This document shows positions 20,806 to 33,425 of a DNA stretch of 64,000 nucleotides, in pieces. The position numbers were made by a program, and so were the translations under genes. Within the stretch, counting starts at the first letter, position 1; every line of letters starts with the position of its first letter. Source of the DNA: Megalobrama amblycephala (Eukaryota; Chordata; Actinopteri; Cypriniformes; Xenocyprididae); assembly GCF_018812025.1 (NCBI RefSeq), contig NC_063050.1, forward strand, positions 58,486,031 through 58,550,030. Reading direction: 5' to 3'. The notes under the pieces were generated by a model, which worked only from the letters and a program-made list of their open reading frames with translations, did no database searches and was not told the DNA's origin.

Positions 20806-23800
20806 ATTAGGCCTATAAAGACCTCATTTTAAATAAGTAGAAAATACCAATGGTCTGTTTCTATAGGGGACGTCCCATACAGTATGCATACCTTATATGA
20901 GTACATTTTACTGCAGCTGTTTGGAGATATGCCACATTATTCGACTTCAAAGGCCTATAAACACCTCATTTCAAATAAGTAGAAAAAACAAATGGTATGT
21001 TTCTATAGGGAACGTCCCATAGAGTACGCATACCTTATATGAGTACATTTTACTGCAGCATTTTGGAGATATGCCACATTATTCGACTTCAAAGGCCTAT
21101 AAACACCTCATTTCAAATAAGTAGAAAAAAACAAAGGTCTATTTCTATAGAGGACTTCCCATAGAGTATGCATACCTCATATCTATCCTTTTTACTGAAG
21201 CATTATGGAGATATTCCACTTCAAAGGCCTATAAACACCTCATTTCAAATAAGTAGAAAAAAGTAATGGTCAGTTTCTATAGGGGGCGTCCCATAGAGTA
21301 TGCATACCTCATATGAGTACATTTTACTGCAGCATTTTGGAGATATGCCACATTATTTGACTTTGGAGGCCTATAAACACCTCATTTCAAATAAGTAGAA
21401 AAAACAAATGGTCTGTTTCTATAGGGGACGTCCCATAGAGTGTGCATACCTCATATGAGTACATTTTACTGCAGCATTTTGGAGATATGCCACATTGTTC
21501 GACATCAGGGGCCTATAAATACCTTATTTCAAATAAGTAGAAAAAAACAATGGTCTCTTTTTATTGGGGACGTCCCATACAGTATTCATACCTCATATGA
21601 GTCCATTTTACTGCAGCATTTTGGAGATATGCCACATTATTCGACTTCAAAGGCCTATAAACACCTAATTTCAAATAAGTAGAAAAAACAAATGGTCTGT
21701 TTCTATAGGGGATGTCCCATACAGTATGCATACCCAATATCAGTACATTTTACTGCAGCATTTCGCAGATATGCCACATTATTTTAATTCAGAGGCCTAT
21801 AAACACCTCATTTCAAATAAGTAGAAAAAACTAATGGTTTATTTCTATAGGGGACGTCCCATAGAGTATGCATACCTTATATGAGTACATTTTACTGCAG
21901 CTGTTTGGAGATATGCCACATTATTCGACTTCAAAGGCCTATAAACACCTCATTTCAAATAAGTAGAAAAAACAAATGGTATGTTTCTATAGGGAACGTC
22001 CCATAGAGTACGCATACCCAATATGAGTACATTTTACTGCAGCATTTTGGAGATATGCCACATTATTCGACTTCAAAGGCCTATAAACACCTCATTTCAA
22101 ATAAGTAGAAAAAAACAAAGGTCTATTTCTATAGAGGACTTCCCATAGAGTATGCATACCTCATATCTATCCTTTTTACTGAAGCATTATGGAGATATTC
22201 CACTTCAAAGGCCTATAAACACCTCATTTCAAATAAGTAGAAAAAACAAATGGTCTGTTTCTATAGGGGACGTCCCATAGAGTATGCATACCTCATATGA
22301 GTACATTTTACTGCAGCATTTTGGAGATATGCCACATTATTTGACTTTGGAGGCCTATAAAGACTCCTTTTCAAATAAGTAGAAAAAAGTAATGGTCAGT
22401 TTCTATAGGGGGCGTCCCATAGAGTATGCATACCCCATATGAGTACATTTTACTGCAGCATTTTGGAGATATGCCACATTATTCGACTTCAAAGGCCTAT
22501 AAACACCTCATTTCAAATAAGTAGAAAAAAATAATGGTTTGTTTCTATAGGGGACATCCCATAGAGTATACATACCTCATATGAGTACATTTTACTGCAG
22601 CATTTTGGAGATATGCCACATTATTCGACTTCAAAGGCCTATAAACATCTCATTTCAAATAAGTAGAAAAAACAAATGGTCTGTTTCTATAGGGGACGCC
22701 CCATAGAGTATGCATACCCCATATGAGTACATTTTACTGCAGCATTTCGGAGATATGCCAGATTATTTGACTTCAAAGGCCTATAAACACCTCATTTCAA
22801 ATAAGTAGAAAAAACTAATGGTTTGTTTCTATAGGAGACATCCCATAAAGCAGTGGTCGCCAACCCGTCGATCGCGATCGACTGGTCGATCTTTATCACT
22901 GTTCCAGTAGCTCGCGAAAATAACAGAAATATAAGTACAAAAATACATTACATTTCTCCAGTCTTTGTATTGTATTTTTGTGTTTAGTTTTATGTTATTT
23001 TCTGGAGCTACTGGGACAGACAGATAAAGGTAAATAGCCCATATTATGTCTGAGTCTGTAAAAGGCCGTTAACAAGAGGCCAGAGACGCTGAAGTCGGAC
23101 GCGAAGAGGAGAACATTCTGTAGCAGGCAGAGCAGCTCACTGTTCATGATGCTCGAAATATAGGAAGAAAATATAAATATTGAATTGGGGGTGAGGGATT
23201 ATGAATTCATCTCTAAAAGGAGATCAGTCTTCAGGAAGATTTCGATGGCAATGGCATTTTATTTTCCTCTTACCTCCGAATAAAGTAGCTAATTATTAGT
23301 GCATTTCAGCTTTGTTTACAGCGGTAACCAAGGAAACGCTGTAGCCTATCACTGCTGCTCCATAAGCGCCATCTGCTGTCAGAGAGTGAATCTGCGCCTC
23401 ATTCAGCCTGCTGTTTTTGTTTCATGCTTTTTTTGTGTGTGTAGCATTTGTAATTTCACAAAGATAAAGTCAGACTGTTCTGTTTTTGCTTTAAATCTTG
23501 AAATTAAATCTAATTCAAATAAAAAACAACTGCTCATGCAACGTGCGTAGCATCTTTGTTTGGATTGTGATTAAAAAGCAGTAGGTTCCCTCTAATTTGA
23601 AATGGCTATGTATTTTTGTTTATTATAATAATATTAATAATAAATATCTGCAACCAGTATCAGAATCGGCCAATTTGCTTGTAAAAATAAATAAATAAAT
23701 CAGAATCTACATTGACCACGAAAAAAATACTAAATTCTATCTGGGCTGTCTTTTAGTAGATCTTGTCTTTCAAAAAGGTCGAGGTCAGGGATCTTGGGCT

Positions 23801-25055
23801 TAAAAAGGTTGGTGACCACTGCCATAAAGTATGCATACCTCATATGAGTACATTTTACTGCAGCATTTTGGAGGTATGCCACATTATTTGACTTTGGAGG
23901 CCTATAAAGACTTCATTTCAAATAAGTAGAAAAAACAAATGGTCTGTTTCTATAGGGGACGTCCCATAGAGTATGCATACCTCATATGATTACATTTTAC
24001 TGCAGCATTTTGGAGATATGCCACATTATTCAACTTCAAAGGCCTATAAACACCTCATTTCAAATAAGTAGAAAAAACAAATGGTCTGTTTCTATAGGGG
24101 ACGCCCCATAGAGTATGCATACCCCATATGAGTACTTTTTTCATGCAGCATTTCGGAGATATGCCAGATTATTCGACTTCAAAGGCCTATAAACACCTCA
24201 TTTCAAATAAGTAGAAAAAACTAATTGTTTGTTTCTATAGGAGACATCCCATAAAGTATGCATACCTCATATGAGTACATTTTACTGCAGCATTTTGGAG
24301 GTATGCCACATTATTTGACTTTGGAGGCCTATAAAGACTTCATTTCAAATAAGTAGAAAAAACATAATGGTCAGTTTCTATAGGGGGCGTCCCATAGAGT
24401 ATGCATACCTCATATGAGTACATTTTACTGCAACATTTTGGAGATATGCCACATTATTCAACTTCAAAGGCCTATAAACACCTCATTTCAAATAAGTAGA
24501 AAAAACAAATGGTCTGTCTTCTATAGGGGACGTCCCATAGAGTATGCATACCTCCATATGAGTACATTTTACTGCAACATTTTGGAGATATTTCCACATT
24601 ATTCAACTTCAAAGGCCTATAAACACCTCATTTCAAATAAGTAGAAAAAACAAATGGTCTGTTTCTATAGGGGACGTCCCATAGAGTATGCATACCTCAT
24701 ATGAGTACATTTTACTGCAGCATTTTGGAGATATTTCACATTATTCAACTTCAAAGGCCTATAAACACCTCATTTCAAATAAGTAGAAAAAACAAATGGT
24801 CTGTTTCTATAGGGGACGTCCCATAGAGTATGCATACCTCATATGAGTACATTTTACTGCAGCATTTTGGAGATATTTCACATTATTTGACTTCAAAGGC
24901 CTATAAACACCTACTTTCAAATATATAGGAAAAAACAATGGTCTTCTTTTATAGGGACGTATGCATACCTCTGCATCTATTATTTGTTATTGTTCTATGT
25001 TATACACCTATAAAGACCTCATTTCTAATATTTAGAAAAAAACTATTGGTTCTGT
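20806..25055 (+). repeat. Satellite array, about 143-bp unit, with higher-order structure
   Basis: About 22 copies of a unit containing GGCCTATAAACACCTCATTT, CAAATAAGTAGAAAAAAC, TTTCTATAGGGGACGTCCCA, TATGCATACCTCATATGAGT and TTTTACTGCAGCATTTTGGA. Each unit holds the palindromes GGGACGTCCC, TATGCATA, CATATG and CTGCAG. Starts of the GGTCTGTTTC word fall at about 20850, 20992, 21135, 21264, 21407, 21549, 21691 and 21834. Variant units recur in order about 985 bases apart. Units degrade toward 25055. A hAT element splits one unit at 22850. Open frames in the array only repeat the unit. Confidence 0.9.
22851..23821. mobile_element. Non-autonomous hAT element, 971 bp, inside the satellite
   Basis: A perfect 8-bp duplication CCATAAAG (22843-22850 and 23822-23829) flanks ends CAGTGGTCGCCAACC and (complement) CAGTGGTCACCAACC. 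The satellite unit continues without loss on the other side. No transposase is seen; the short frame at 23299-23550 has no recognisable domain. Confidence 0.88.
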
Positions 25056-25644
25056 AAGACTTGATTTTCAGTTTTAGACAAAAACTGAGATCAAGCACCC
25101 TGCAATAAATCAATAAAACTCAGAGAAATAGCATAGGACAACGCCTTGCCCTAAACTGTCCTCACTTGTCTACAGGAAACATACACATACACAAGCCCTC
25201 CTTCCTTTCCCCCTGACACAAGTTACTGAAAGTTCTCCAAGATGTATAATGTATCTGGTATATCTATTGTTTTTTCCTTTCATGTTTGGTATCATTTTAA
25301 ATGTCTCAGTGCGGTTGGTAAAATGGTCTCAAATTCACAGCAGTCACTGGTATTATGAAGAAGGTTGAAAACTAAGGAGAATTTAGTCCTCTTTTTGAGT
25401 GGTGTTGTGAAAACCCACTCCTCTCCCCCTAAAACAGGTGTTGGTGTAGTAAAAAATTACAACCCTTTTGTTCTGGTCTGTGTATATAAGGTAAAGTGCA
25501 AAGCAGTCATGTGGGATCTTCTGTAGCCAGAAACCCCGTACAGTGATGGGTGCGTGTCTTAAAAACACACTTGACATTTGATATTCAATAGTATTCTTGA
25601 CATTTATTCAACAGTACTTTGATCTGCCTGCATTGACACTATTA
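25056..25644. other. Unique sequence after the satellite
   Basis: Mixed-composition DNA with no gene, splice pattern or repeat that I can recognise. Confidence 0.3.
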
Positions 25645-25761
25645 TTTAAGAGCTGCTGTGCAGCCAAATTATGTACCAGTTATCAATGTAAAGCTGCTTT
25701 GACACAATCTGCATTGTAAAAAGCGCTATATAAATAAAGGTGACTTGACTTGACTTGACTT
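25645..25761 (+). repeat. LINE 3'-tail fragment
   Basis: GTAAAGCTGCTTTGACACAA, then GCGCTATATAAATAAAGGTG and TTGACT repeats ending at about 25761. Same tail as at 2830-2902; a 5'-truncated insertion. Confidence 0.7.
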
Positions 25762-25847
25762 ATTTCTGATTTCTGAATTGGCTTCTAATTGGTTATTTGT
25801 GTAATTGGCATGATACACTTTTACCTGACAAATAAAATGGGTAACAC

Positions 25848-26568
25848 TTTATAATCTCAACAATTAAGCATAAGTTAAGCATTAGTTAAACACTAGTAAA
25901 TAGTTAATTCATCATTTATAAAGCATTAATAGACATTAGTAAGCCATTTATAAATACAACTATAAATGCTTTGTTCTTGATTTATAAGCATATCTATAAT
26001 GAGTTTAATGATTGTATTTTCATACTTTATTAATGATCAATTTATTATTTCTAAATTATGTATTACATTATTCACAAACCAGTAATTTAGGAGTTGTCAG
26101 TGGTTCATAAGATCAATTTGTGAAGTGTAAGTAAATGATTAATAAAATATTTAAATGTACATTTATGCATCTCAATATTCAGACATATAGTATTAGTTAC
26201 TCAGTGTGTTAATAAATGCTTTATTAACACATATTCCTAGTGTCAAAACTACCTCAGTACTAACTTTAAAACATAAGAGAACAGCACTGCAGAAGATCAC
26301 TGAACCTTTAAATCTCATTTATAAAAGCTTTACAAAGCATAAATAGTCCTCACTTTAGATGAGCTCACAAAAATTGTTAACTAAACACTTCTAAATATTT
26401 TATAATTATCTGAATTAATCATGAATTGCAATAGGAATATGTGTTAATAAAGCATTTATTAACATACTAAGTAACTATTATTATATGTCTAAATAATAAG
26501 ATGTATAAATGAATGTTTAAATAGTTTATTAATCATTTACTTACACTTAATAAATGATTTAAGTGGTT
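25848..26568. mobile_element. AT-rich foldback element
   Basis: Begins GGGTAACACTTTATAAT. Inverted arms are clear around the centre near 26335: TGTTAATAAATGCTTTATTA (26208) is mirrored by TAATAAAGCATTTATTAACA (26446), and AGTGTAAGTAAATGATTAAT (26126) by ATTAATCATTTACTTACACT (26529). Non-coding; borders approximate. Confidence 0.6.
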
Positions 26569-27227
26569 TGGTTTTAAGATTTGGTTTCCTTTCAAGGGAA
26601 CTCATTTTAGGAATGAATTCAGCTCGAATTAAATAATTGATTTATAGTGAATTATAAAGAGTCATTTAGTTTACAGCCGAGCAACTGAATCATACAGCGT
26701 TCATCTGCTCAGGCCATAATAAGCTCTTGTAGCAGGATATTAATATCCACTATCGTAAAAACTCTAATTAGAGTGCGGTAACTTTAAGATTGACAGTTTA
26801 AGACATTACATTTTCGAGCACATAATACAAGACACTTTCTTTTAAAATCTACAAGAGACTTTATTTATTCTAACACAAACTGATCTAACACAAACACGCA
26901 AACACACGCAAACATTCATACACGTTGCAGAAAGAAAGGACATGAGAGAAAGAGTTTTGAGAGAGAATGAAATGATGAGCATGATTTTTAGCAAAATATG
27001 CACTTTAAAAGACCTGACCTGAACGAACTATGAATCATTAATTTAATGCACCAGCTTCAGTGTTAGAATGTGGTGGTACTTGCTTGTTGACTTCAAATGG
27101 AGAGAAGGGTTTTTCAGAGTCGATGATTTGTTGCAGAATCTTTTCAGGTCCGGATTGTGGTTAGGTAAAAACCAATCACGTTTGAGCATGCTAGCAAATG
27201 AAATTAAGTCTCTTGTTGTGGCTGGAA
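26569..27227. other. Stretch without recognised genes
   Basis: The sequence at 27005-27227 and that beginning at 28794 were adjacent before the TTAA element inserted. Joined, they show no recognised protein. Overlapping frames at 27043-27313 lack domain signatures. Confidence 0.3.
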
Positions 27228-27231
27228 TTAA

Positions 27232-28789
27232 CCCTCTGGAGTCTGAGGCTGATTTGGGGCCTGGAGAAGTTTTGACATGCTCTGACATTTGTGCTTTTTT
27301 CAGTTGTTCATAAACATATAAATGACAAAAGTGTCATTACACTGTATTCAGCACAAACTAGGCTACAATAATATGTGAGGAACATGTATGTACATGTTTG
27401 TGTTTTTGAAGGAATAATGTTTATGCGTGGTTACTGAAAAAACAAAAAACTTAAGTCACTGAAATAAGGCCAAAATAAGTATATTAAATCTGTGTTCACA
27501 AGACTTTTGGGTATTGGAGGTTGTAAACTAGAGTTTTTGCTGCAAAATTATGTAAAAATTATGCTGCCTACTCCTTCATATAAAACAATATATTGATTTA
27601 GTTTTTGTAAGACACTTTTTGCCAAGAAACAGTATGCATGGAGGCGTGAATCACCACTGAATAATGGGCCATTCTCACCTGAGAAGACAAAAGAATTGGA
27701 TAGTAATGAGCTGAAATGACTTGCATATTAATGAGGCATTTCAGTCAGGTAGGCTGTGAAAAAAACCTTATGTGATGTCTCAAGCTCATCATGATATATG
27801 AAACATACAGAAAAATATTATTACAATATAAAGTAATGGTTTTATATTATACTTTAAAATATAATGTATTTCTGTGATGCAAAGAGTCTGAATATAGGCT
27901 TTTAGTTTAAAAGCATGCACATTTGGAGAAATATTGGATTCTCATATGCTTATGTCAATTTTCTATACAGAGAAGTTATATTTATTTAATATTCATTGTC
28001 ATTACTATGAGCGCTGGTGTTTTCAATTCATCCTTGAAGTCGGAGGGCGCTCTCTGTGCATTTTTAGTCCACAAATTCATCTAAAAGAAGAAGAGGCTAT
28101 TCCATGAATGGAGTTTCCAATTCATACTGCAGCCGGAGGGCGCTAAAGAAACAAAAACTCATCTAAAATTCATCTGTAGAAGAAAAGAAAACAGGAACTA
28201 ACTGCATGTCTTCTAGAGCTCCCTAACCATGACTTTTACATCCAGATAAACACTTTTCAAGACAATAAATACACGATTGAGACGATGAATGCATGTATTG
28301 CCTCTGAATTTGTGTCTGAATAGTGCTGGCTCCGTGGGCGTGGCCGCATTAGCGGATAATGAGCTGAATCACGGACTTCTGACATGGCTCTCTTTTCATA
28401 CAGATTACATAAACACAGAAGGTTTGTTTTCGATTTGACTTACATGATTTAAAACCAGACATCTTAACGTTTTTTTAGACATAAGTTTAATTTTTCTTTG
28501 ATTAGTATTCACTAAGTTACAGTTCATTTTCTGAGAACTATCAGATTGGACTTCGTTCAGAGGGAGAGGAGAAATCACGCATCATGTTAGTTTTCTTTAT
28601 TTTACAAAAAGCACAACATTGTGTTTTTACTCTGAGTGTATACAAATAAAAGAAGATATTCTATAGTTTCAATTGATATATTACTTATGTCTCTATGACA
28701 AAAAATGACGGAGTATTTTAAGTCTGTTTTGCTGCAATGTGAAAAAAAAACCTGCAAAACGCGCCGGCGCGTTTTCAGACCTCAGAGTG
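27232..28789. mobile_element. TTAA-flanked element, 1558 bp
   Basis: TTAA copies lie at 27228-27231 and 28790-28793. The ends are CCCTCTGGAGTCTGAGG and (complement) CACTCTGAGGTCTGAAA. The right subterminal region has the palindrome GCGCCGGCGC (28761). No transposase frame survives. A partial copy of its right end is at 41107-41245. TTAA specificity suggests piggyBac or Kolobok type. Confidence 0.8.
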
Positions 28790-28793
28790 TTAA

Positions 28794-29424
28794 AGTTGAG
28801 GCGGCAAAAGTCATTAGAAGGCGGCAAAATAACCCTTATCTATCGTTATCGGTCTCTGGAATCACCGGCTTTGCCAGAGAGCACCATTTAGACATGATTT
28901 CTACACAGATTTCATTCAAGCCATGATTTAAACATACATTTGAGATTTAAATTAATTTCAAACCAGACCAGACATGCTTTCAATCAATCATTCAAAAGTT
29001 ATCACATTTTCATGAATTGTGGGTGTTCTATAGCATAACAGCTTACATGTAGCATGTTTAGACATGATATAAAATTTATGCAGTTGAAAGATGTTTGATA
29101 CAAATTGTTTGGAACAATTCAATGCTGTTTTAGTTGTAGAAACAGTCTCTGTGTGTTTTTTCTGTAAAGTTAGGTCACTCAGAGAAACAGGCCTGCATAG
29201 TCTCTGTCTCTTTTGATCTGGAGATCAAAGATTCTTTATTTTCTGGTGACCATTTGGTTTCTACAAATGACTTAAAGGTTTGTCTCCTCTCCTTCAGTCA
29301 GGAAGCATGGGTGCCATAAACGTACCTAGCAGGGGTGGTTCTGTAGATGGACTGGAGCTGAAAATTAGATTCTTTTGGGTTTCTGGAATTATGTTTTGAA
29401 ATAATCATCTAAATGATTAATTTG
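28794..29424. other. Stretch without recognised genes
   Basis: Repeated GGCGGCAAAA words at 28800-28830; otherwise ordinary AT-rich DNA leading into the DIRS relic. Confidence 0.3.
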
Positions 29425-30530
29425 TCTGGTTCGTCCTCAGTCCTTACATTGTGCTGCGTCAAGCACTTTGGGAACGATATACCCACGCCGCCGTGAAACC
29501 AAGTGCCTGTCTGTGTGAAATCGTGACCCCAGGGTCAAGGTCAGGTCCAGGTTATAAAACCGTTTGCGGCAAGGACCAACCTGCCGCATCACACACTTCT
29601 TGAAAAGAGACTCCAAAAAGCAAATCCTTAGAGGCAGCCATACTCCGAGTAGAGTGGGCTCTGACCATAAGAGGTGATGGTTGGCCAGCCAACTTGTAAG
29701 CAAATGAGATCGCCTCGACTATCCACTTACTTAAAGTTTGTTTAGATGCAGGTTGACCTCTTCGAGGGGACCCAAAACACACAAAGAGTTGTTCAGATTC
29801 ACACCACAGGGCAGCTCTGTGAATGTAAGCATCTAAAGCTCTGAAAGGACAGAGAAAATTAAGTTTCTCCTGGTCTGAATCCTGGAAAGGAGGAGGACAG
29901 GAGGCCTTCAGCATAATAGGGCCTGCCACATTAGTGGGAACCTTAGGAACATAACCTTCCCAAGGCTTTAACCATGTCTGGAGCAAAGTCCAGGCAGGAG
30001 GGAGAGACCAACAGAGCTTGAAGGTCTCCAATTCTGGAGACAAAATAGCGAGCAGAACAGAGTCTTGAGAGTGAGGAACTTCTCAGGAACCTCTTCAATT
30101 GGCTCAAATGGAGAAAGAGATAGGCCTTCTAAGACTATGGCCAAATCCCAAGTCAGCACCCTCTGATGTGCCTTAGGTCTTAGCCTCAAAGTGCCACAAA
30201 GGAAGCGAGTTACCTATGGGTGTCTCCCCACTGACGTACCATCCAGAGGAGTATGGTAAGCTGAGATGGCTGCCACATATACCTTCAAGGTGAAAGGAGA
30301 TAACCAACATACAACCTCTACAACATGCAGCGAACACATTCCACTTATGTACAGACGCAGCTTCTGCCATGTCTGTACCATTGCATCCAACCCCAGAGGG
30401 GCCGGATACGTGAGGGAGTAAAACAATGGACAGTGTGTTATCTCTCGAGATGCAAACAGAGTGCTCCCACAGGAGCTCCACCACCACGAGGTGAAGTCTT
30501 CACTCCCCAGGAATAAGACTCTGCCTCGAC
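29425..30530 (-). pseudogene. DIRS-type tyrosine recombinase relic
   Basis: Read on the minus strand from about 30530 to 29425, several frames give consecutive pieces of a fish DIRS1-like tyrosine recombinase. These are LKVYVAAISAYHTPLDGTSV, LRPKAHQRVLTWDLAIVLEG with FLTLKTLFCSLF, GYVPKVPTNVAGPIML, KLNFLCPFRALDAYIHRAAL, SKQTLSKWIVEAISFAY and RAHSTRSMA (the HxxR catalytic box). They are followed by FQEVCDAAGWS and a late FYNLDL holding the nucleophile tyrosine. At least three frame changes make it inactive. Its neighbour at 30535 is a reversed piece of the satellite. Confidence 0.78.
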
Positions 30531-30534
30531 AGGA

Positions 30535-31066
30535 TGTCAAATAATGTGCCATATCTCCAAAATGCTGCAGTAAAAAGGATAGATATGCATACTGTATGGG
30601 ACATCCCCTATAGAAACAGACCATTGTTTTTTTCTACTTATTTGAAATGAGGTGTTCATAGGCCTTTAAAGTCAAATTATGTGAAATATCTCCAAGATTC
30701 TACAGTAAAATTGACTCATATGAGGTATGCATACACTATGGGATGTCTCCTATGGAAACTGAACATTAGTTTTTTCTGCTTATTTTAAATTAGATCTTTA
30801 TAGGCCTCCAAAGTCAAATAATATGGCATATCTCCAAAATGCTGCAGCAAAATGTACTCATATGAAGTATGCATACTTTATGGGATGTCCCCTATAGAGA
30901 TGGACCATTCGTTGTTTCTACTTATTTGAAATGAGGTGTTTATAGGCCTTTGAAGTGTAATATCTCCATAATGCTGCAGTAAAATGTACTCATATGGGGT
31001 ATGCATACTCTATGGGACGTCCCCTATAGAAACAGACCATTTGTTTTTTCTACTTATTTGAAATGC
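30535..31066 (-). repeat. Reverse-oriented satellite units
   Basis: Four copies of the 143-bp satellite in the opposite direction to the main array, for example ATATCTCCAAAATGCTGCAG (30551), TATGGGACATCCCCTATAG (30596) and TACTTATTTGAAATGAGGTG (30636). The units are more diverged from one another than most in the main array, and one is shortened near 30960. Confidence 0.88.
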
Positions 31067-31437
31067 TGTCTTATATCTTTGGTATATTCTGTCAACAGAT
31101 GCTGTTCTTCACGAGTCTCTGCGGTCATCATTGTGCCATCAGACACAATGAGAAGCTCATCAGAAAATGCAATATAATGTGTCATTTGTATTTGTGTATA
31201 GAGGGTCACCATGGTCCAATATATTTTTTTCTTTAATGAAAAACATGTTTTGCTGAATCTAAGTTTAAATAAAAACTATTGGATTTGTCAATGAAATATG
31301 TCTCTTCGTTAGTGATGTTGTTACATTTTATTTATTTTAATGGCCTTGAAAACAAATGCATTCAGCTTTGGGAAAATGTGTTAAACTGTATTTAAGCACA
31401 ACTGTATTGTGTGAGATTATGTAATTCAAAGTACAGT
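31067..31437. other. Stretch without recognised features
   Basis: AT-rich, no coding signal and no clear repeat. Confidence 0.3.
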
Positions 31438-31514
31438 AGTCAACATTTGAAGTGGATCAAAAAAGTTAGATTAGAGCTTTGATTAAAGGTTTTGATCCGC
31501 TTCAAATGTTGACT
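31438..31514. repeat. Hairpin with 25-base arms
   Basis: AGTCAACATTTGAAG at 31438 is mirrored by CTTCAAATGTTGACT ending at 31514. The arms of 25 bases differ at one position and enclose a 27-base loop. It may be a very short MITE. Confidence 0.7.
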
Positions 31515-31946
31515 ATATTATACAAAGTATAAGCAATAACAAAGTGTATTGTTATTGACTGCAAAGTGTGTAATGTTTAATATTTGGAATAAGCCAAAGG
31601 TACTGAGCATACAGTATATACCAGCACTTCTCAAAGTCCGGACTCCGGTCCGGATTCGGACCCGCCTCCATTTTGAATTTCAACAGCAGTAATTATGTGT
31701 AAGGGATTAAAAGTGTGGATTTCCTACTTTGATAAACGCATGTCAAAATCATTTGTTTAGTGTTTTATGTCTTTTTGGAGAAGGTCTGAATTTAAAGCGA
31801 AGGCGAGATATTTAAAGTTTTCCTCAGTGATTCAGTTGCCATGACATGCAGTGAGTGTATACTTTTGATGTAATTGGGCGCGAGTCGCGCGACGCGACAC
31901 TTCTCCGCAATAAGCGTTTGAATGGGTGTGGAGCAGTGGTTCTCAA

Positions 31947-33028
31947 CCGGGTGTGTCTCATACGTCCTGAAAAGTGAAGCTGCGGGTTCTTTGATCGCCC
32001 CCTGGTGGCTGGATGCAGTACAGGTCATAAACCCCGCCCGCTCAATGCAGACGAATGAGACTTCAGTGAAAACTTAAAAAATAAATTCTGCTTCAAATAA
32101 AACTTTCTGAAAGATGGTTTTGGTCATTTAAGGTAATTGTTATCACGCTGATATATATTCAATTGTTCGTTTTTGTGATGATTTAGATTTTAGCTAGCAA
32201 TTTGATGCTATAAAAACGGGGCGTGTCGTCGTGATTCGAAGTTGATTGACAGCTTGTCTGAGGACTGTCGGAGCTTCGAGGGGATATTGAAGATGTATTA
32301 ACCGTTAATTTTCGATTCCTTTGTTATTTAACACCAACAAAATGAGTTGTTCAGCAGTAAACTGTACTAACAGAATCTGTACTAACCTACAGGATCTGAC
32401 GGATCACTGAACTTTTTCTCTGTAACATTAAATGTGGGCGTTATAAGCTAATTAATAAATGTTATTAGTTAAGATAACACACCTAATGTTAACCATGTCG
32501 GGAAAAAGCAGGTGATCGTTATCTGGCAGTTACTTATTATTTTTATGGGTATAAAATAATAATTAGCAGGACAAAACTAATGATAGCTTACTCTAATTAC
32601 AGCAATCGATCTCCTGTAACGTTAGTTGAACTTGATTTAAAATGGCAGGACCGTTTCTGACGATTTAGAGTTGTTTCTAGTGCCATTATATTGAGTTTAT
32701 CTACTGAATTTGCTGTCTCAAAAATATTATTGCTCTAGAAACAGAATAGCCTATTATTTTATAGGTAGAATTTTAAATTGTGTATAATTTTTATAGTCTA
32801 TTTAAAATACATGAATGATGACGCAGTCGTCTGGGCGGAAGTTTGATACAGCGGCTCCGCCTCCGGCTCCACGGACGATACCTTCTGCGCATGCCCAGGT
32901 TGCAAACCTTTTTTTTTTATGACGTTTTTGCGTAACATGTCAGCGCCCATCGTCAGCCATTTTGGCCTCAGTTCATTACAATGGAAGGAAGCGGCGTCGC
33001 GGCGTCCATCTTTTTTTACAGTCTATGT
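31947..33028 (+). mobile_element. 1.08-kb element, inverted pair with 37761-38831
   Basis: Runs from CCGGGTGTGTCTCATACG to CTTTTTTTACAGTCTATG and matches 37761-38831 in complement along its length. GTTCTCAACC occurs at both edges, so a duplication of about 9-10 bp is likely. An internal ATG at 32341 opens MSCSAVNCTNR, the first cysteine pair of a THAP-type finger, but the frame stops soon after. Confidence 0.75.
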
Positions 33029-33425
33029 TCTCAACCTGCGGCCCGTCACAAATGTAAATGTGGCGCGCGATATGCCGACCACAATAAGAAAAAAAACAAT
33101 TATAGCATACAATTTATTTTTAAATTAATTAAATTAAAGTGAATTAAATAAATATAAATGAGCTATAATGCTTTATTTGTCATATAAAATAATTTTGGTG
33201 AGCATTTATTATTTTCAGACATCAGGCAATGTAGGCTAATGATGCAATCACTCAGTTACGAAACAAACACAAGTGCGCATTTAGGAAGAATTCAAACAGT
33301 AGCCATTAATATTGTAAATTTAAGCCTCAAAATGGTCAAATTTGTTATTAAAGGAGAAAAACTAAATGTGGAACATAAAATGAAGGAACACATGCAAACA
33401 AGAAGAGTCGCAGCATCAGCAGTAA

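Noticed and set aside
21440..21682. Open frames within the satellite (also 24414-24644)
   Set aside because: They arise from unit sequence with chance loss of stops.
20806..25055. Regular direct repeats considered as a CRISPR array or coding tandem repeat
   Set aside because: Units are about 143 bp without unique spacers, and open frames do not persist from unit to unit. It is a eukaryotic satellite.
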